A stretch of 64,000 nt of DNA from Ensifer oleiphilus. Lineage in GTDB: Bacteria; Pseudomonadota; Alphaproteobacteria; Rhizobiales; Rhizobiaceae. Shown here piece after piece: positions 1 through 10,100 of this stretch. The DNA lies in contig NZ_JABWDU010000003.1 of NCBI RefSeq assembly GCF_013371465.1, forward strand, positions 186,001 to 250,000, written 5' to 3'. Under the pieces are notes generated by a model. It worked only from the letters and a program-made list of their open reading frames with translations. It did not search any database and was not told the DNA's origin. Position 1 is the first letter of the stretch. The number at the start of each line of letters is the position of its first letter. A program made the position numbers and the translations under genes.

Positions 1-662
1 CCAGGCTCGCCGTGAATGCCGAGGCCTAGTGCCATTTCACCCTTAGAAACGGTGAAAAGCGGATGGTTGGCGCCCGGCAGCGTGCAGCCGCCGAAGGCCA
101 CACCAAAGGAGACCGTGCGGTCGTTGGCAAAACGGCTGATGCGCTCGACCTCGTCCAGCGACAGACCGGCTTCGGCGGCAGCGCCTGCGATCTTGAACAC
201 CACGAGATCACCGGCAATGCCACGGCGCTTGGCAGCGGTGTCAGCCGCGGCACTGGCAACGTCGTCGGTCACCGGGACGATGCGCACGTCGATGCCTTCG
301 GCCCGAAGCCGCTCGGCAGCGACGCCGAAGTTGAGCACGTCGCCGGCATAGTTACCGAAGCCGAGCAGCACGCCACCGCCCTGGTCGGCATGGCGGCAGA
401 CGCGCGCGACGGCAGCGGTCGACGGCGAGGCAAAGACGTCACCGGCAACGGCCGCATCCGCCAGGCCCGGGCCGACATAGCCGGCAAAGGCCGGGTAATG
501 GCCTGAGCCGCCACCAATGACGACCGCGACCTTGCCCTTCGGCACCTTGGTCGAGCGCACGACGCCGCCCTTCACCAGGCGGACATTGCGGGCATAGATG
601 GAGCTGAAGCCGGCGAGCGCGGTTACGGCGAAATCTTCCGGTGCGTCAAAGATCGTGGTCAT
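1..662 (-). CDS. DhaK-type dihydroxyacetone/erythrulose kinase, 3' part beyond window
   Basis: This ATP-dependent ketose kinase of the DhaK family starts at the ATG at 662 and runs off the left edge, so only about 220 N-terminal residues are visible. The protein opens MTTIFDAPEDFAV and carries the DhaK glycine-rich motif GGGSGHYPAF, then GGGVLLGFGNYAGD. Near the edge lies GIHGEPG, whose histidine in this family forms a covalent hemiaminal with the ketone substrate. The start lies 15 bases past the stop of the TIM-barrel gene, so both belong to one minus-strand operon. Relatives phosphorylate dihydroxyacetone or erythrulose. The neighbours (an isomerase-like enzyme, a PdxA-type dehydrogenase, a carboxylate transporter) make an L-erythrulose kinase (LerK type) more likely than glycerol metabolism, but that is inference. 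Whether a DhaL domain is fused cannot be seen. Confidence 0.88.
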   Translation of the reverse strand, partial: MTTIFDAPEDFAVTALAGFSSIYARNVRLVKGGVVRSTKVPKGKVAVVIGGGSGHYPAFAGYVGPGLADAAVAGDVFASPSTAAVARVCRHADQGGGVLLGFGNYAGDVLNFGVAAERLRAEGIDVRIVPVTDDVASAAADTAAKRRGIAGDLVVFKIAGAAAEAGLSLDEVERISRFANDRTVSFGVAFGGCTLPGANHPLFTVSKGEMALGLGIHGEP

Positions 663-676
663 CGCTACTTATTCCC

Positions 677-1615
677 TTAGTCGCGAGGCAGAATGCGCCT
701 CAGATAATCCCGGTTGGTCGCGCTGACGGAAAGGCCATCGCCACCATAATGCTCGCAGAGGAACGGGCTCTGGAACCCGTGGGAAAGCGCCAAACGAATG
801 GCGGTCCGGTAGTTGATCACACCGAACTCCAGCGGAGCCGGATGGGTAACGATCAGCCCCGACGTCTCGTCCTCGGTGCGGTTGTAATTCTTGACGTGCC
901 AGTATTTGGCATAGGGCGCAACCTTTGCCATCATGTCCTGCCAATGCTCGACCGTACGATGCAGGCGGATCAGGTTTCCGAGGTCGGCGTTGATGCCGAC
1001 ATTGGCAAGGCCGACATCGGTGACGAAGCGCACGGCGCTGTCGGCCGAGCCGATATAGGTATCCTCGTACATCTCGAGCGCCAGCTCGATGCCCAGCTCT
1101 TCGGCATGGCGGCCAAGCTCACGGATGCGCGACACGCCCTTCTGCCAGATGGCGGCATCGTCGGGGTTCTTGACACCATCGACGGTCCAGAACCACAGCG
1201 CCTTCTTCTGCGCATCGGTCAGGGGACCGAAGAAGCCGAAGGAGACCGAGCCCGCGCCGATTGCAGCTGCCGTTTCTATTACCCTGTGACCGTAGGCAAG
1301 GTACTCGTCGCCATGAACGGGATCGATGACACTGCGGCGTGCGGTCGAGATGCCCGGCATGGTCAGGCCGAGATCGCGCGTCAACTTGACGAAGCTTTCG
1401 AGCCTGGCCGATGACAGATCCGCAAGCCGGATCCAGCTATCGGTCGGATCAAGCTCGGTGAAGCCGGCATCGACGACGTCGTCGAGTGTCAGCGCCCATT
1501 CCTCGACCGACTGGTCCTGAACCGATCGACCATCCGCAAGAATGTTTGGATACTGGATCATCGCGGCCGCGATCGGCCAGGTGTCACGGTTCCATTTGCG
1601 CGTCGCATTGGCCAT
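677..1615 (-). CDS. TIM-barrel sugar-phosphate-isomerase-type enzyme, possibly 3-oxo-isoapionate decarboxylase (OiaC-like)
   Basis: A 312-residue xylose-isomerase-like TIM-barrel protein. Metal-ligand candidates of the fold are visible as acids and histidines on successive strands: TELDPTD, ALEMYED, GINADLGN, YWHVKNYN and FLCEHYGGDG. I chose the ATG at 1615 because GGGGGAAA lies just upstream; the reading frame is open 45 bases further but without a ribosome site. It lies between tctA and the DhaK-type kinase gene. In published apionate catabolism a TIM-barrel decarboxylase (OiaC) makes L-erythrulose, which a DhaK-like kinase (LerK) then phosphorylates. The pairing here fits that route, but I recall it from family knowledge and cannot test it. 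Another ketose isomerase or epimerase is the alternative. Confidence 0.75.
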   Translation of the reverse strand: MANATRKWNRDTWPIAAAMIQYPNILADGRSVQDQSVEEWALTLDDVVDAGFTELDPTDSWIRLADLSSARLESFVKLTRDLGLTMPGISTARRSVIDPVHGDEYLAYGHRVIETAAAIGAGSVSFGFFGPLTDAQKKALWFWTVDGVKNPDDAAIWQKGVSRIRELGRHAEELGIELALEMYEDTYIGSADSAVRFVTDVGLANVGINADLGNLIRLHRTVEHWQDMMAKVAPYAKYWHVKNYNRTEDETSGLIVTHPAPLEFGVINYRTAIRLALSHGFQSPFLCEHYGGDGLSVSATNRDYLRRILPRD

Positions 1616-1656
1616 GGCGTTTCCCCCAAGTCTTAATGTTTGGTGCGGCGGCTCCG

Positions 1657-3174
1657 TCAAGCCGCCGCGCTACCGTCGCGCTTGCGTTTGCGAACCAGGC
1701 CGATCAGTCCGAAGACGACGGGCGACAGCAGCATTGCCAGGCCAAGCGCCATCAGGGACGAAACCAGCGCGTTCGACCAGAAGATGTTGAGCGAGCCGCT
1801 CGACAGGAGCATCGACTGGCGGAAGGCGTCCTCCGCCTTGTCGCCGAGCACCATAGCGAGCACCAGCGGCGCCAGCGGATAATCGAGCTTCTTGAAGACG
1901 TAGCCGAGCACACCGAAGCCGATGACCATGAAGATATCGGAGACGGAGTTTGCCACCTGGTAGGCGCCGGAGAAGATGACGGCGACAATGATCGGGCCGA
2001 TGATCGAGAACGGCACGCGCAGGATCGAGGCGTAGAGCGGCACGGTGGCAAGCACCAGGATGACGGCGACGACGTTGCCGAGATACATCGAGGCGATCAG
2101 GCCCCAGACGAAATCGGGACGGTCGGTGAAGAGCATCGGACCGGGCGTGAGGCCCCAGATCATCAACCCGCCCATCATGACGGCGGCCGTGGCCGAGCCG
2201 GGAACGCCGAGCGCCAGCATCGGCAACAGTGCGGAGGTGCCGGCCGAATGGTCGGCGGTCTCGGGGGCTACGATGCCGCGTGGATCACCCTTGCCGAACT
2301 TCGACTTGTCGCGCGCCGAGCGGCGGGCAACGCCGTAGCTCATGAAGGAGGCTGCGGTCGGACCGGCGGGCGTGATGCCCATCCAGATGCCGATGATGGT
2401 CGAGCGGGCGATCGTCAGCCAGTAGCGCGGGATTTCCACCAGGGTGCGGCCGATTTCGGCGAGCTTGACGCGCGCCTTGATGCCTTCGAAGCGCAGGCCT
2501 TCTTCCGTTGTCAGCAACAGTTCGCCGATGCCGAAGAGGCCCATGACGGCGATCAGGAAGCTGACGCCCTTGATCAGCGTCGGGATGTCGAAGGTCAGGC
2601 GCAGGTCGCCGGAGATCGTGTCCATGCCCACAGATGCCAGCGCAAAACCGATCATCATCGAGACAAGCGTCTTGAACGGCGATTGTGCACCCATCGAGAT
2701 GAAGCTAGCAAAGGCAAGGAAGTAGACCGCGAAATATTCAGGCGACGAGAAGCGCAGCGCGAAATTCGCGACCCAGCCCGACAGAAGCGTGATCATGACG
2801 ACGCCGGCGAGCGCACCGATACCGGCGGAGACGAAGGCCAGCGTCAGGGCGCGGCTCGCCTGGCCGGCTTTCGCCATCGGATAGCCGTCGAAGGTGGTCG
2901 CGACCGACGAAGGCTCACCCGGGATATTGAACAGGATGGATGTCGTCGAACCGCCGAACAGCGCTCCCCAATACATGCAGGAGAGCAGGATGATGGCGGA
3001 GATCGGATCCATGGAGAAGGTCAGCGGCAATAGCAGCGATACGCCGTTTGGCGCACCGAGGCCGGGCAAAACGCCGACGAGAATGCCGAGCGTGACGCCG
3101 ACCATCATCAGCAGGATGTGATTCCAGCTGAGGATGTGGCCGAAGCCATCGATCAGAAGACCGATATTTTCCAT
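1657..3174 (-). CDS. tctA: Tripartite tricarboxylate transporter, large permease TctA
   Basis: The 505-residue TctA subunit carries most of the membrane segments of a tripartite tricarboxylate (TTT) uptake system in the inner membrane. Length is exactly that of the family. The N-terminal half has the typical GILVGVLPGLGAPNGVSLLLPLTF stretch (split here as GILVGVLPGLG and LLLPLTF), and the duplicated second half has LLPMLALGVPGSATAAVMMGG. About a dozen hydrophobic helices can be seen and the tail is basic (RKRKRDGS). It starts at 3174 behind a GGGAGGAAT-type ribosome site and is followed 41 bases later by the TIM-barrel gene. With TctB and TctC upstream the full transporter is present. The substrate is presumably the acid sugar broken down by the neighbouring enzymes. 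Confidence 0.95.
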   Translation of the reverse strand: MENIGLLIDGFGHILSWNHILLMMVGVTLGILVGVLPGLGAPNGVSLLLPLTFSMDPISAIILLSCMYWGALFGGSTTSILFNIPGEPSSVATTFDGYPMAKAGQASRALTLAFVSAGIGALAGVVMITLLSGWVANFALRFSSPEYFAVYFLAFASFISMGAQSPFKTLVSMMIGFALASVGMDTISGDLRLTFDIPTLIKGVSFLIAVMGLFGIGELLLTTEEGLRFEGIKARVKLAEIGRTLVEIPRYWLTIARSTIIGIWMGITPAGPTAASFMSYGVARRSARDKSKFGKGDPRGIVAPETADHSAGTSALLPMLALGVPGSATAAVMMGGLMIWGLTPGPMLFTDRPDFVWGLIASMYLGNVVAVILVLATVPLYASILRVPFSIIGPIIVAVIFSGAYQVANSVSDIFMVIGFGVLGYVFKKLDYPLAPLVLAMVLGDKAEDAFRQSMLLSSGSLNIFWSNALVSSLMALGLAMLLSPVVFGLIGLVRKRKRDGSAAA

Positions 3175-3210
3175 GTCATTCCTCCCGGGGAAACTTTTAT
3201 GGGGTCGGGG

Positions 3211-3711
3211 TCAGTAGATCCCGAACCAGGCCTCGACCGGTCCCTTCAGCAGCGGAACCTTGAAGCCGATCTCGAATACGATGAAGAAGAAGAGCGAAAC
3301 GGCAACGCCTGCCGGCAGTGAAATCCACCACTTGTAGCGACCCTGGAAGAGCATCGCGCCGGCAATGTAGAGCGCAGTACCGACATAGAGACCGAGCCAG
3401 GCGGAGACGCCGGCAAACGCAATCAGGGGCAAAAAGAAAGAGGCAACGACGCGGGCGCGGGCACCGTCGATAAAGATATCACCGGTGCCACGATGCTTCA
3501 CGAACGCACCGATCGCGTTTGCGACGCTTCCCAGAATGATCAGAACGCCGATGTAGAAGGGAAAATAGCCGGCCTCCGGGCCGAAATCGCTCCATCCGGC
3601 GCCGACATCGGAGGCGCCATAGCAGACGGCTGCGCCGAAGATACCCGTCAACGTGGCAACGCCAAGCTCCACCGCGAAGCGCGACAGCCCATTCGCACTG
3701 TTTTCACTCAT
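3211..3711 (-). CDS. tctB: Tripartite tricarboxylate transporter, small permease TctB
   Basis: A 166-residue inner-membrane protein with four hydrophobic helices, the usual size and layout of TctB. The motif DFGPEAGYFPFYIGVLIILGS near residue 40 is the family hallmark (P-x-x-F-P near the second helix). I start at the ATG at 3711 (MSENSANG), which has AAAGG upstream; the frame continues 14 codons further without support. The gene sits between tctC and tctA in the order C-B-A on the minus strand, with 36 bases to tctA. It is the small membrane partner of TctA, needed for transport, with no known catalytic residues. Confidence 0.92.
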   Translation of the reverse strand: MSENSANGLSRFAVELGVATLTGIFGAAVCYGASDVGAGWSDFGPEAGYFPFYIGVLIILGSVANAIGAFVKHRGTGDIFIDGARARVVASFFLPLIAFAGVSAWLGLYVGTALYIAGAMLFQGRYKWWISLPAGVAVSLFFFIVFEIGFKVPLLKGPVEAWFGIY

Positions 3712-3816
3712 GATCGTGACCTTTCGAACCGGTTGACGGGCGCTCTGAAGCATCCTCTCGGCGTCAGACTTGACGCAAGGCGCTGCAGCAGCGCCCGTCC
3801 CGATATATCGCCAGTT

Positions 3817-4803
3817 TTAGTTGGCGAGCCAGCCTTCGCGCTTCAGAACTTCGCCGACTGCGGCGCCGTCCATCTCGATGGCGGCCTTGAAGTCTTCGCC
3901 AGCGATGTAAGCGGGAGACTGCGAGGTATCGGCCAGGTACTTCGCCCATTCCGGCGTTTCGGAGACCTTGCGCATCAGGTCCGCATAGAACTTGACCGCA
4001 TCGGGTTCAACGCCGGCCGGCAGCCAGACGGTGCGCGGCATGGAGTAGTTGTCGATGGCAATGCCGGTTTCCTTGCAGGTCGGAATGTCGCTCCAGCCCT
4101 TGTCTCCGGCAACCTTGGCATCGTTCGTCAGCTTGACGCTCTTGAAGACGCAAAGCGGCTTGACCATGCCGGCCTGCCACTGACCGAGGTTTTCGCTCGG
4201 GTTGTTGACGTTGGCGTCGAGGTGTTCGCCTGCGAGCTGGACTGCCGCTTCGCCGCCGCTCTTGAACGGGATGTAGTTGATGGTCGCGCCGGTCGCCTCG
4301 TTGATCATCGAGGTGAGGATCTGGTCGACGTCCTTGGACTGGCTTCCGCCGATCTTCAGCCCGCCTTCCTTGGCCTTTGCGGCAAAGTCTGCAGCCGTTG
4401 CGTACGATGCCTTGCCATTGACCCAGAGAATGAACTCGTCGGAGGCAAGCGCTGCAACCGGTGTCAGGTCTTCGGCCTTGTAGGGTACCTTGGCGCGGAC
4501 CGGCAGCAGGTATGCATTGTTCGTGCCGAATGCCAGCTTGTAGGCGTCGCCCTTGTTGGTCGCCGTGTAGACGAAACCTTCGGCGCCGCCGGCGCTGCCC
4601 TTGTTGGTGACGACGACGGGCGCCTTCATCAGTTCGTACTTGCCGATGATCGCCTGGATCGTGCGCGCGAAGATGTCCGTGCCGCCGCCCGGGCCAGCCG
4701 TAACGACGAATTCAACCGGACGGTCGGGCTCGAAAGCCGAGGCCGGAGCAGCAACGCCGAATGCGGCTGCCATGATGCATGCGAGTGAAACGGATTTTTT
4801 CAT
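3817..4803 (-). CDS. tctC: Tripartite tricarboxylate transporter, periplasmic binding protein TctC
   Basis: A 328-residue periplasmic solute receptor (Bug/TctC family). A Sec signal peptide is clear: MKKS, a hydrophobic core, then APASA before FEPDRPVEFVV. The mature start contains TAGPGGGTDIFAR, the family's first ligand loop, and later INYIPFKSGGEAAVQLAGEHLDA, the second one. The ATG at 4803 is supported by GGGAGGAC seven bases upstream; an in-frame ATG five codons earlier would spoil the signal peptide. As in many such operons the receptor gene precedes the membrane subunits. Bug proteins bind carboxylates through two water-bridged carboxylate contacts, which agrees with an acid-sugar ligand, but the exact ligand cannot be read from the sequence. 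Confidence 0.95.
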   Translation of the reverse strand: MKKSVSLACIMAAAFGVAAPASAFEPDRPVEFVVTAGPGGGTDIFARTIQAIIGKYELMKAPVVVTNKGSAGGAEGFVYTATNKGDAYKLAFGTNNAYLLPVRAKVPYKAEDLTPVAALASDEFILWVNGKASYATAADFAAKAKEGGLKIGGSQSKDVDQILTSMINEATGATINYIPFKSGGEAAVQLAGEHLDANVNNPSENLGQWQAGMVKPLCVFKSVKLTNDAKVAGDKGWSDIPTCKETGIAIDNYSMPRTVWLPAGVEPDAVKFYADLMRKVSETPEWAKYLADTSQSPAYIAGEDFKAAIEMDGAAVGEVLKREGWLAN

Positions 4804-4877
4804 GTCTAGTCCTCCCATTGGGTGAGATGCGGCGCAAGACCTCCTCCTGCGCCGGTAGTGATTGAAAGCGTGCGAAT

Positions 4878-5921
4878 TCAGGCAGCAGCGTTGAGGGCAG
4901 CCTTTTTCTTCGCCATGCGAACTGCGAGCAGAACCGCTTCGCGGCTTGCGCCGACATCGGCAATGCCCTTGCCGGCGATGTCATAGGCAGTGCCGTGCGC
5001 AGGGGTGCAGAGCGCGAACGGCAGGCCGCCCATCATCGTCACGCCCTTGTCGAAGCCCATGAGCTTCATCGCGATCTGACCCTGGTCGTGGTACATGGTA
5101 AGGACGGCGTTGTAGCCCTCCTTGAGAGCACGACCGAAAACGGTGTCGGCCGGGAACGGCCCATCGACATTGAAGCCGAGCGCCTTGGCCTTTTCGACCG
5201 CCGGCTCGATGATATCGATCTCTTCCATGCCGAAGCTGCCGCCGTCGCCGGCATGCGGATTAAGGCCGGCAACCGCGATCTTTGCGTCTTCGTGACCAGC
5301 CTCCTTGAGGCAGGCCCGGGTCAATTCGAGCTCGGCAATAATGCCCTCGATCGAGAGGTTATCGGCCACTTCCTTGAGCGGAATGTGCGAGGTGACGCGT
5401 GCATTCCAGACCTTTTCGAGAACGTTGAATTCGCGAACCTTGCCGGTGAAGCCGAGCACGTCGGCAACGAAACGGATTTCATCGTCATAGCCCGGATAGG
5501 CAAAACGCATCGCCTTCTTGTTGAAGGGCGTGAAGCAGACGGCTTCGGCCTTGCCGGAATGAGCAAGCTCCAGGGCCGTGCGGAAGTTCCGCGTTGCGAA
5601 CGTGCCGCCAGCAAGCGTCGCCTCGCCGCGATCGACGTCTGCCGGATCGAGATGGCCGAGATCTACGAAGACGTGGCGGGTCATTCCGGCCTTGTCGAGA
5701 TCTTCAAGCGTTGAGGCCTCCAGATCGAGCGTCAGGCCTGCAGCCTTGGCACCTTCATCCAGAATGCGGCGATCGCCGATCGTGATGATGTGTGCAGCCT
5801 CTTTGATTTCGGGAAGAGCCAGCAGGCGGGCGGTCAGCTCAGGGCTGATGCCGGCAGGATCGCCCATGGCAAGCGCGATAACAGGACGCGCGCCGTTAGC
5901 GGCAGCACCATTGGTCGTCAT
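4878..5921 (-). CDS. pdxA2: PdxA-family 4-phospho-sugar-acid dehydrogenase
   Basis: A 347-residue NAD-dependent oxidative decarboxylase of the PdxA family. Visible family landmarks are ALAMGDPAGISPELTARLL at the N-terminus, TPFNKKAMRFA, GLNPHAGDGG and MYHDQGQIAMKLMG, the last two supplying metal and phosphate ligands. The ATG at 5921 lies behind GGAGGACATCTCAC. PdxA itself acts in vitamin B6 synthesis, but paralogues (PdxA2) oxidise 4-phospho-threonate or 4-phospho-erythronate to dihydroxyacetone phosphate. Position at the head of a catabolic operon with a TTT transporter and next to a GntR regulator favours the PdxA2 role. The acid-sugar kinase (DUF1537) that usually accompanies PdxA2 is not visible and may lie left of the window. 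Confidence 0.88.
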   Translation of the reverse strand: MTTNGAAANGARPVIALAMGDPAGISPELTARLLALPEIKEAAHIITIGDRRILDEGAKAAGLTLDLEASTLEDLDKAGMTRHVFVDLGHLDPADVDRGEATLAGGTFATRNFRTALELAHSGKAEAVCFTPFNKKAMRFAYPGYDDEIRFVADVLGFTGKVREFNVLEKVWNARVTSHIPLKEVADNLSIEGIIAELELTRACLKEAGHEDAKIAVAGLNPHAGDGGSFGMEEIDIIEPAVEKAKALGFNVDGPFPADTVFGRALKEGYNAVLTMYHDQGQIAMKLMGFDKGVTMMGGLPFALCTPAHGTAYDIAGKGIADVGASREAVLLAVRMAKKKAALNAAA

Positions 5922-5976
5922 GTGAGATGTCCTCCACTTCATGCTTTTCGACGGCTTTCATACGTTATTCAAAATT

Positions 5977-6007
5977 CTGCATCAAGTCTTTTGTATTCTG
6001 TATGCAG
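5977..6007. promoter_or_regulatory. Candidate operator of the GntR regulator (CTGCAT...ATGCAG)
   Basis: In the 205-base divergent gap between pdxA2 and the GntR gene, the hexamer CTGCAT (5977-5982) is inverted as ATGCAG (6002-6007). Between and around them ATTCTG recurs (5974-5979 and 5995-6000). The stretch is AT-rich compared with its surroundings. FCD-type GntR repressors usually bind short palindromes in exactly this kind of divergent promoter. No footprint consensus could be checked, so this is a weak candidate. Confidence 0.35.
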
Positions 6008-6126
6008 CATTTTCTGTTGACGATGGCGTGCCCTGCCTCCATGCTTCAATCAGACAGTGCTGATTCAATCGGCACGCTCGGGGAACGGACGGCCGACACG
6101 CGGCCGCCAAGCGCAGAAGCGAAACG

Positions 6127-6813
6127 ATGAACGAAATCACACCACTGGAGAGACGCGCCGACGGCGGCCCCGGCCCGATCAGGCGGACGGCTCTGCATGA
6201 CACGCTGGTCAGCCACCTGCGCGACATGATCATCGAAGGCGACCTGTCACCCGGCACAAGGCTGCATGAAGGCCAGCTCGGAGAGCAGCTCGGTGTTTCC
6301 CGCACGCCGTTGCGCGAAGCCATAAAGTATCTGGCAAGCGAAGGCTTGGTGGAACTCGTGCCGAGCCGCGGCGCCGTCGTGAAGCGCTTCAGCGCCAAGG
6401 ACGTGCACGACATGCTGACTGTGCTGCAGACGCTGGAGGAGCTTGCGGGCAAGCTCGCCTGCGAAGCGGCAAGCGATGCCGCCATTGCAGAAGTCCGCGC
6501 TCTGCATGACGAAATGGTCCGCCGCTACAAAGCCGGCGACCGGCTGCAATACTACAAGCTCAACCAGCAGATCCACTCTGCGATCGTCCAGCTCGCCGAA
6601 AATGCGGCACTCGCCGACATGCACGCCGTCCTGCAGACACGGCTTAAGCGCATTCGCTTCATCGGTCACGAAGGCCCGGAAAAATGGGCGGCGGCCGTTG
6701 CAGAGCACGATGAGATGATTGTCGCACTCGAAGCGCGCGACAAAGTCAAGCTTTCCGAAGTGTTGGGGCGCCACCTGATGAACGCCTGGGAGCGGGTGCG
6801 CGCTTCGGTTTGA
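6127..6813 (+). CDS. GntR-family (FCD) transcriptional regulator of the acid-sugar operon
   Basis: A 228-residue regulator. Residues 20-85 form the GntR winged helix (LHDTLVSHLRDMIIEGDLSPG, then LGEQLGVSRTPLREAIKYLASEGL with the classic SRTPLREA recognition helix). Residues 100-225 are the all-helical FCD ligand domain, with histidines in NQQIHSAI and AEHDEMI that fit its metal-binding pocket. It is transcribed away from pdxA2 across a 205-base gap. The likely role is repression of the pdxA2-tctCBA operon until a pathway sugar acid binds the FCD domain. The ATG at 6127 has only a weak purine-rich site (AGAAGCGAA) upstream. The ligand is not predictable from sequence. Confidence 0.92.
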   Translation: MNEITPLERRADGGPGPIRRTALHDTLVSHLRDMIIEGDLSPGTRLHEGQLGEQLGVSRTPLREAIKYLASEGLVELVPSRGAVVKRFSAKDVHDMLTVLQTLEELAGKLACEAASDAAIAEVRALHDEMVRRYKAGDRLQYYKLNQQIHSAIVQLAENAALADMHAVLQTRLKRIRFIGHEGPEKWAAAVAEHDEMIVALEARDKVKLSEVLGRHLMNAWERVRASV

Positions 6814-7173
6814 AGAAGCGTTGTCGTCGCGTTCTAAGCTAGCGGTCTCTTTCTTGCTCAGCGTCCTATTCTTGGGGTCAGCCACAATATTTTGAGCGAG
6901 CCCACCCGTCCGTCGGCCCATCCAAACTGCGGCGAGCACTGCGTTTTACGTCGCCTCTCCAAGGCAAAGACGGCTCGCTCGCGCTCAAACCTTCAGGCCC
7001 AAAAACTGTGCTCGATCGAAACAGTCCTGAAAAAGGCAACCGGGATCCGACAAGAAACCTGTCGCCTTGATACTACACCGACACTAGAAAACACCGCGAA
7101 ACATTAGAATCCCATTGACTTTCAATATAGACGAAATTCACTGATTTCGAGGCGATCGGGATAGGGAATTGGG
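6814..7173. other. Intergenic stretch, no gene seen
   Basis: These 360 bases separate the GntR gene from the FecR-TPR-barrel gene. The frames open here do not look like protein. From about 7080 the DNA turns AT-rich (ACACTAGAAAACACCGCGAA, then TTGACTTTCAATATAGACG), which looks like the promoter of the next gene: TTGACT near 7114 could be a -35 element and TATAGA near 7127 a poorly spaced -10. Confidence 0.4.
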
Positions 7174-10100
7174 ATGGGGCGGCCAAATTCTCACATAATG
7201 CTTGTGGCAGCAGCTGTGCTTGCATCAAGCAATGTATTGGCTGACCCTGTTCCTCGCCCGCCCCCCGCCGCAGGCTCCGTCATTGCGCGCAGATCCGGCG
7301 AAGAAGTACGCTTCGTCGACGTGTCCAACTGGCGTTTTGTGGATATCACTCAAGATCTTCTTGCCGGCGACGTATTGCGCACCAACGCAACTGGTGCGCT
7401 TGCCGTTCTTTTTTCCGACCGAACCCAGATACGGCTCGGACGAAACACGGCACTGCGCGTCAAGAAGATGGCGACCGCTGGCGACGCGCAACTGGAACTT
7501 GAGACCGGTACGATTTGGGCTCGCGCCGAACGCGGCGGCCAGGGGCTTGCTGTCGACACCCCGGCTGCGACTGCCGCTGTGCGGGGCACCGACTGGACAC
7601 TGACAGTTGGCGCCGACGGCAAGACGTCTCTTATCGTGCTTGAGGGCATGGTCGAACTTAGCAATGCGCTTGGCAGCGTGACCGTCAGCCAAGGCGAAGG
7701 TGCGGTGGCCGCAATCGGACAGGCTCCATCCAAGATCGTGGTCGTCACGCCGAGAGATCGCGAGCAAATGCTCTTCCATCTCTCTTTGCGTGATTCTTTC
7801 GTCTGGATGCCCGCATCTCCTTTACGTGTGCCGGATATGCGCACCGAGCGTGAACGGATAGAGGCAATACCCCCGTCATCAAGATCTGCCGAAGACTGGC
7901 TCGCGCTGTCAGAGATCTACATGTCCCTGGACGGTCGTCAGAAAGCGCAAGACGCATTGACAGAGGCGCGTGGACGTCAGCTTGGCCGAACGCAGCAGGC
8001 ACGTGCCGACCTCGTCGAGGCATTGATCGCGGGTTCTGAAAATCGCTATGACGACGCGGCAATGCTCTTCTCGCGTGCGGCGCGCGGTCTGGACACCAAT
8101 CGGCGAGCCATAGCTGCCTATGGCGGCTACTTCGCTCGTTCACTTGCCAACCCCGACCACGCTGAGGCGCCTCCGCGTCATACAGCGGGTGCCTACGGAG
8201 CGCTTGCCCGGGCCTGGACCAACGGCTTTCGCAACGACATCCGTTCTGCGATTGATACCCTCAAGCAGGCAGAGCGCCAGTTTCCTGACGACCCGACATT
8301 GCCCGCCGCCCGCGCGCAGTTCGCCCTGCTACTGGATGATCGCGAAGAAGTCCGCGATGGTATCGAAAGGGCGCTGGCTATCGATCCGGAGGACCCAACC
8401 GCGCTGCAAGCCCGCTCCGATTACCGCTTTCACATCGAGAATAATCTCGATGGAGCTTTGGCAGACCTCGAGCAAGGCCTGAAGACAGCGCCCGGCTCAT
8501 CGTCAATCTGGAACTCTCTCGGGCTCGTGCAGGGCGAACGCGGCGACAATCGCGCGGCGGAAAGTGCCTTCAAGCGTGCGATCGCGCTCGACCCGCAGGA
8601 TCCTGTTTCACATGCAAATCTGGCTATTTTCTACCTGATGGAAAACCGCATGGTGGAGGCAAGGAGCGAAATTGATGCAGCGCTTGCCGCCGACCCGACC
8701 TTCGACGTGACACTGGTGGCGCGCGGGCGTTATCACATGCAGACCGGCGAATTGGACAAAGCCGTCGAAGATCTGCTCGCGGGGTCTACCGCCAATCCAG
8801 CCTACTCCGGCGCCCAAGTGTTGCTCGCTGGCGCCTACTATGAGAAGGGTGATCGCATCCCCGCCGCCCAGGCGCTCGATAACGCCGATCGGTTAGATCC
8901 CAACGATCCTGTCGTCATGCAGATGCGCACTGCGATCGCCATCGACGACTATGATTCGGACGCCGCAATTCGTTATGCCCAGGAGCTCATGCGCCGAACC
9001 CGGGCGCGCGGTGGCGAAACAACCTCGCTAGGCGCCAATCAGGATGCCGGCTCCACGCTCAACGACGCGTTTCGCCTGCAGGGACTCAATGCCTGGGGAC
9101 AATATTACGGCGACGCCGTTTTTGATCCCTTCACCGGCTCGAGCTACGTCGACCAGGCCGTGCGCGGAAGCGTTAATCCGCTCTTCAACACGTATGATTT
9201 CGACGGCAGCCCTGTCGTCAACACTGCCAACCCACAAAGTTTCTCGGCCTTCTTCCAAGGTCTACTGATCGAGCCGCTCATGCTCGCAAGCCGCGAACGC
9301 ACCGCCAACATCTTGCAGAGACCATTCTTCGAGACAGCACTCGGCGGTGGCATCATCACTGATAGCGAGAACCAAGGGTGGATCGGCGAGGCGGAACTGC
9401 GTGGTCTTACGTTTTCGCCTTTCCCGATCAGCGTTTATGGCAGTGTGCAATGGGAAGAACCGCGCGATACCATCGACCTCGAACAGGGCCTGCGACTCGA
9501 TAGAGAAGTACGCCTTCTCGGCGGCAACGGCTATCTGACGGCAACGCCGACACCAGACGACAGGATCATAGCCTATACCAACTATGGTAAGTTCGATGAT
9601 AGCGGCAGCATATTTGACATACCGGATCCTCGCGCGGCGCCCTTCAATCTGGACACAGTAAACGACGACACCTCATCACGTTTGCGTTCCGGCATCGCTT
9701 GGAGCCACACATTCGGTTACCGGAATGTCGCAAACGTTGCGTTCTTCTTCAGCGATCAGAAAACTGTCGAAAGCGAGAGGTTAGCGCTTTCCGGAGCGAA
9801 CCTACCAGCACTGGTCGCGACCCGCGACGAACAACAGCAAACAACCTATGTCGCTGCGGTAAATCACCTAATTGGCGATGATGCGATGACCTGGCGCTAT
9901 GGTGTCGAGGCGGGTAAGGTCAGATCCAAGAATGCCGCCGATATTCTCCTGACGGACCCTACGGGTCAGACACCTCCGGTTTCTTTCTCAAGCTCGGTTT
10001 CCGCGACCCAATCAGTGGCAAAGGCCTACATAGACGGCATCTACGAGATCACTCCGGACCTGAAAGTCGAGGGAGCACTGCTTGCGCGCTACATCGAGGA

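Noticed and set aside
1486-3033. 515-codon plus-strand frame opposite tctA
   Set aside because: Rich in H, R, Q and D as expected for the complement of a membrane protein; tctA is certain.
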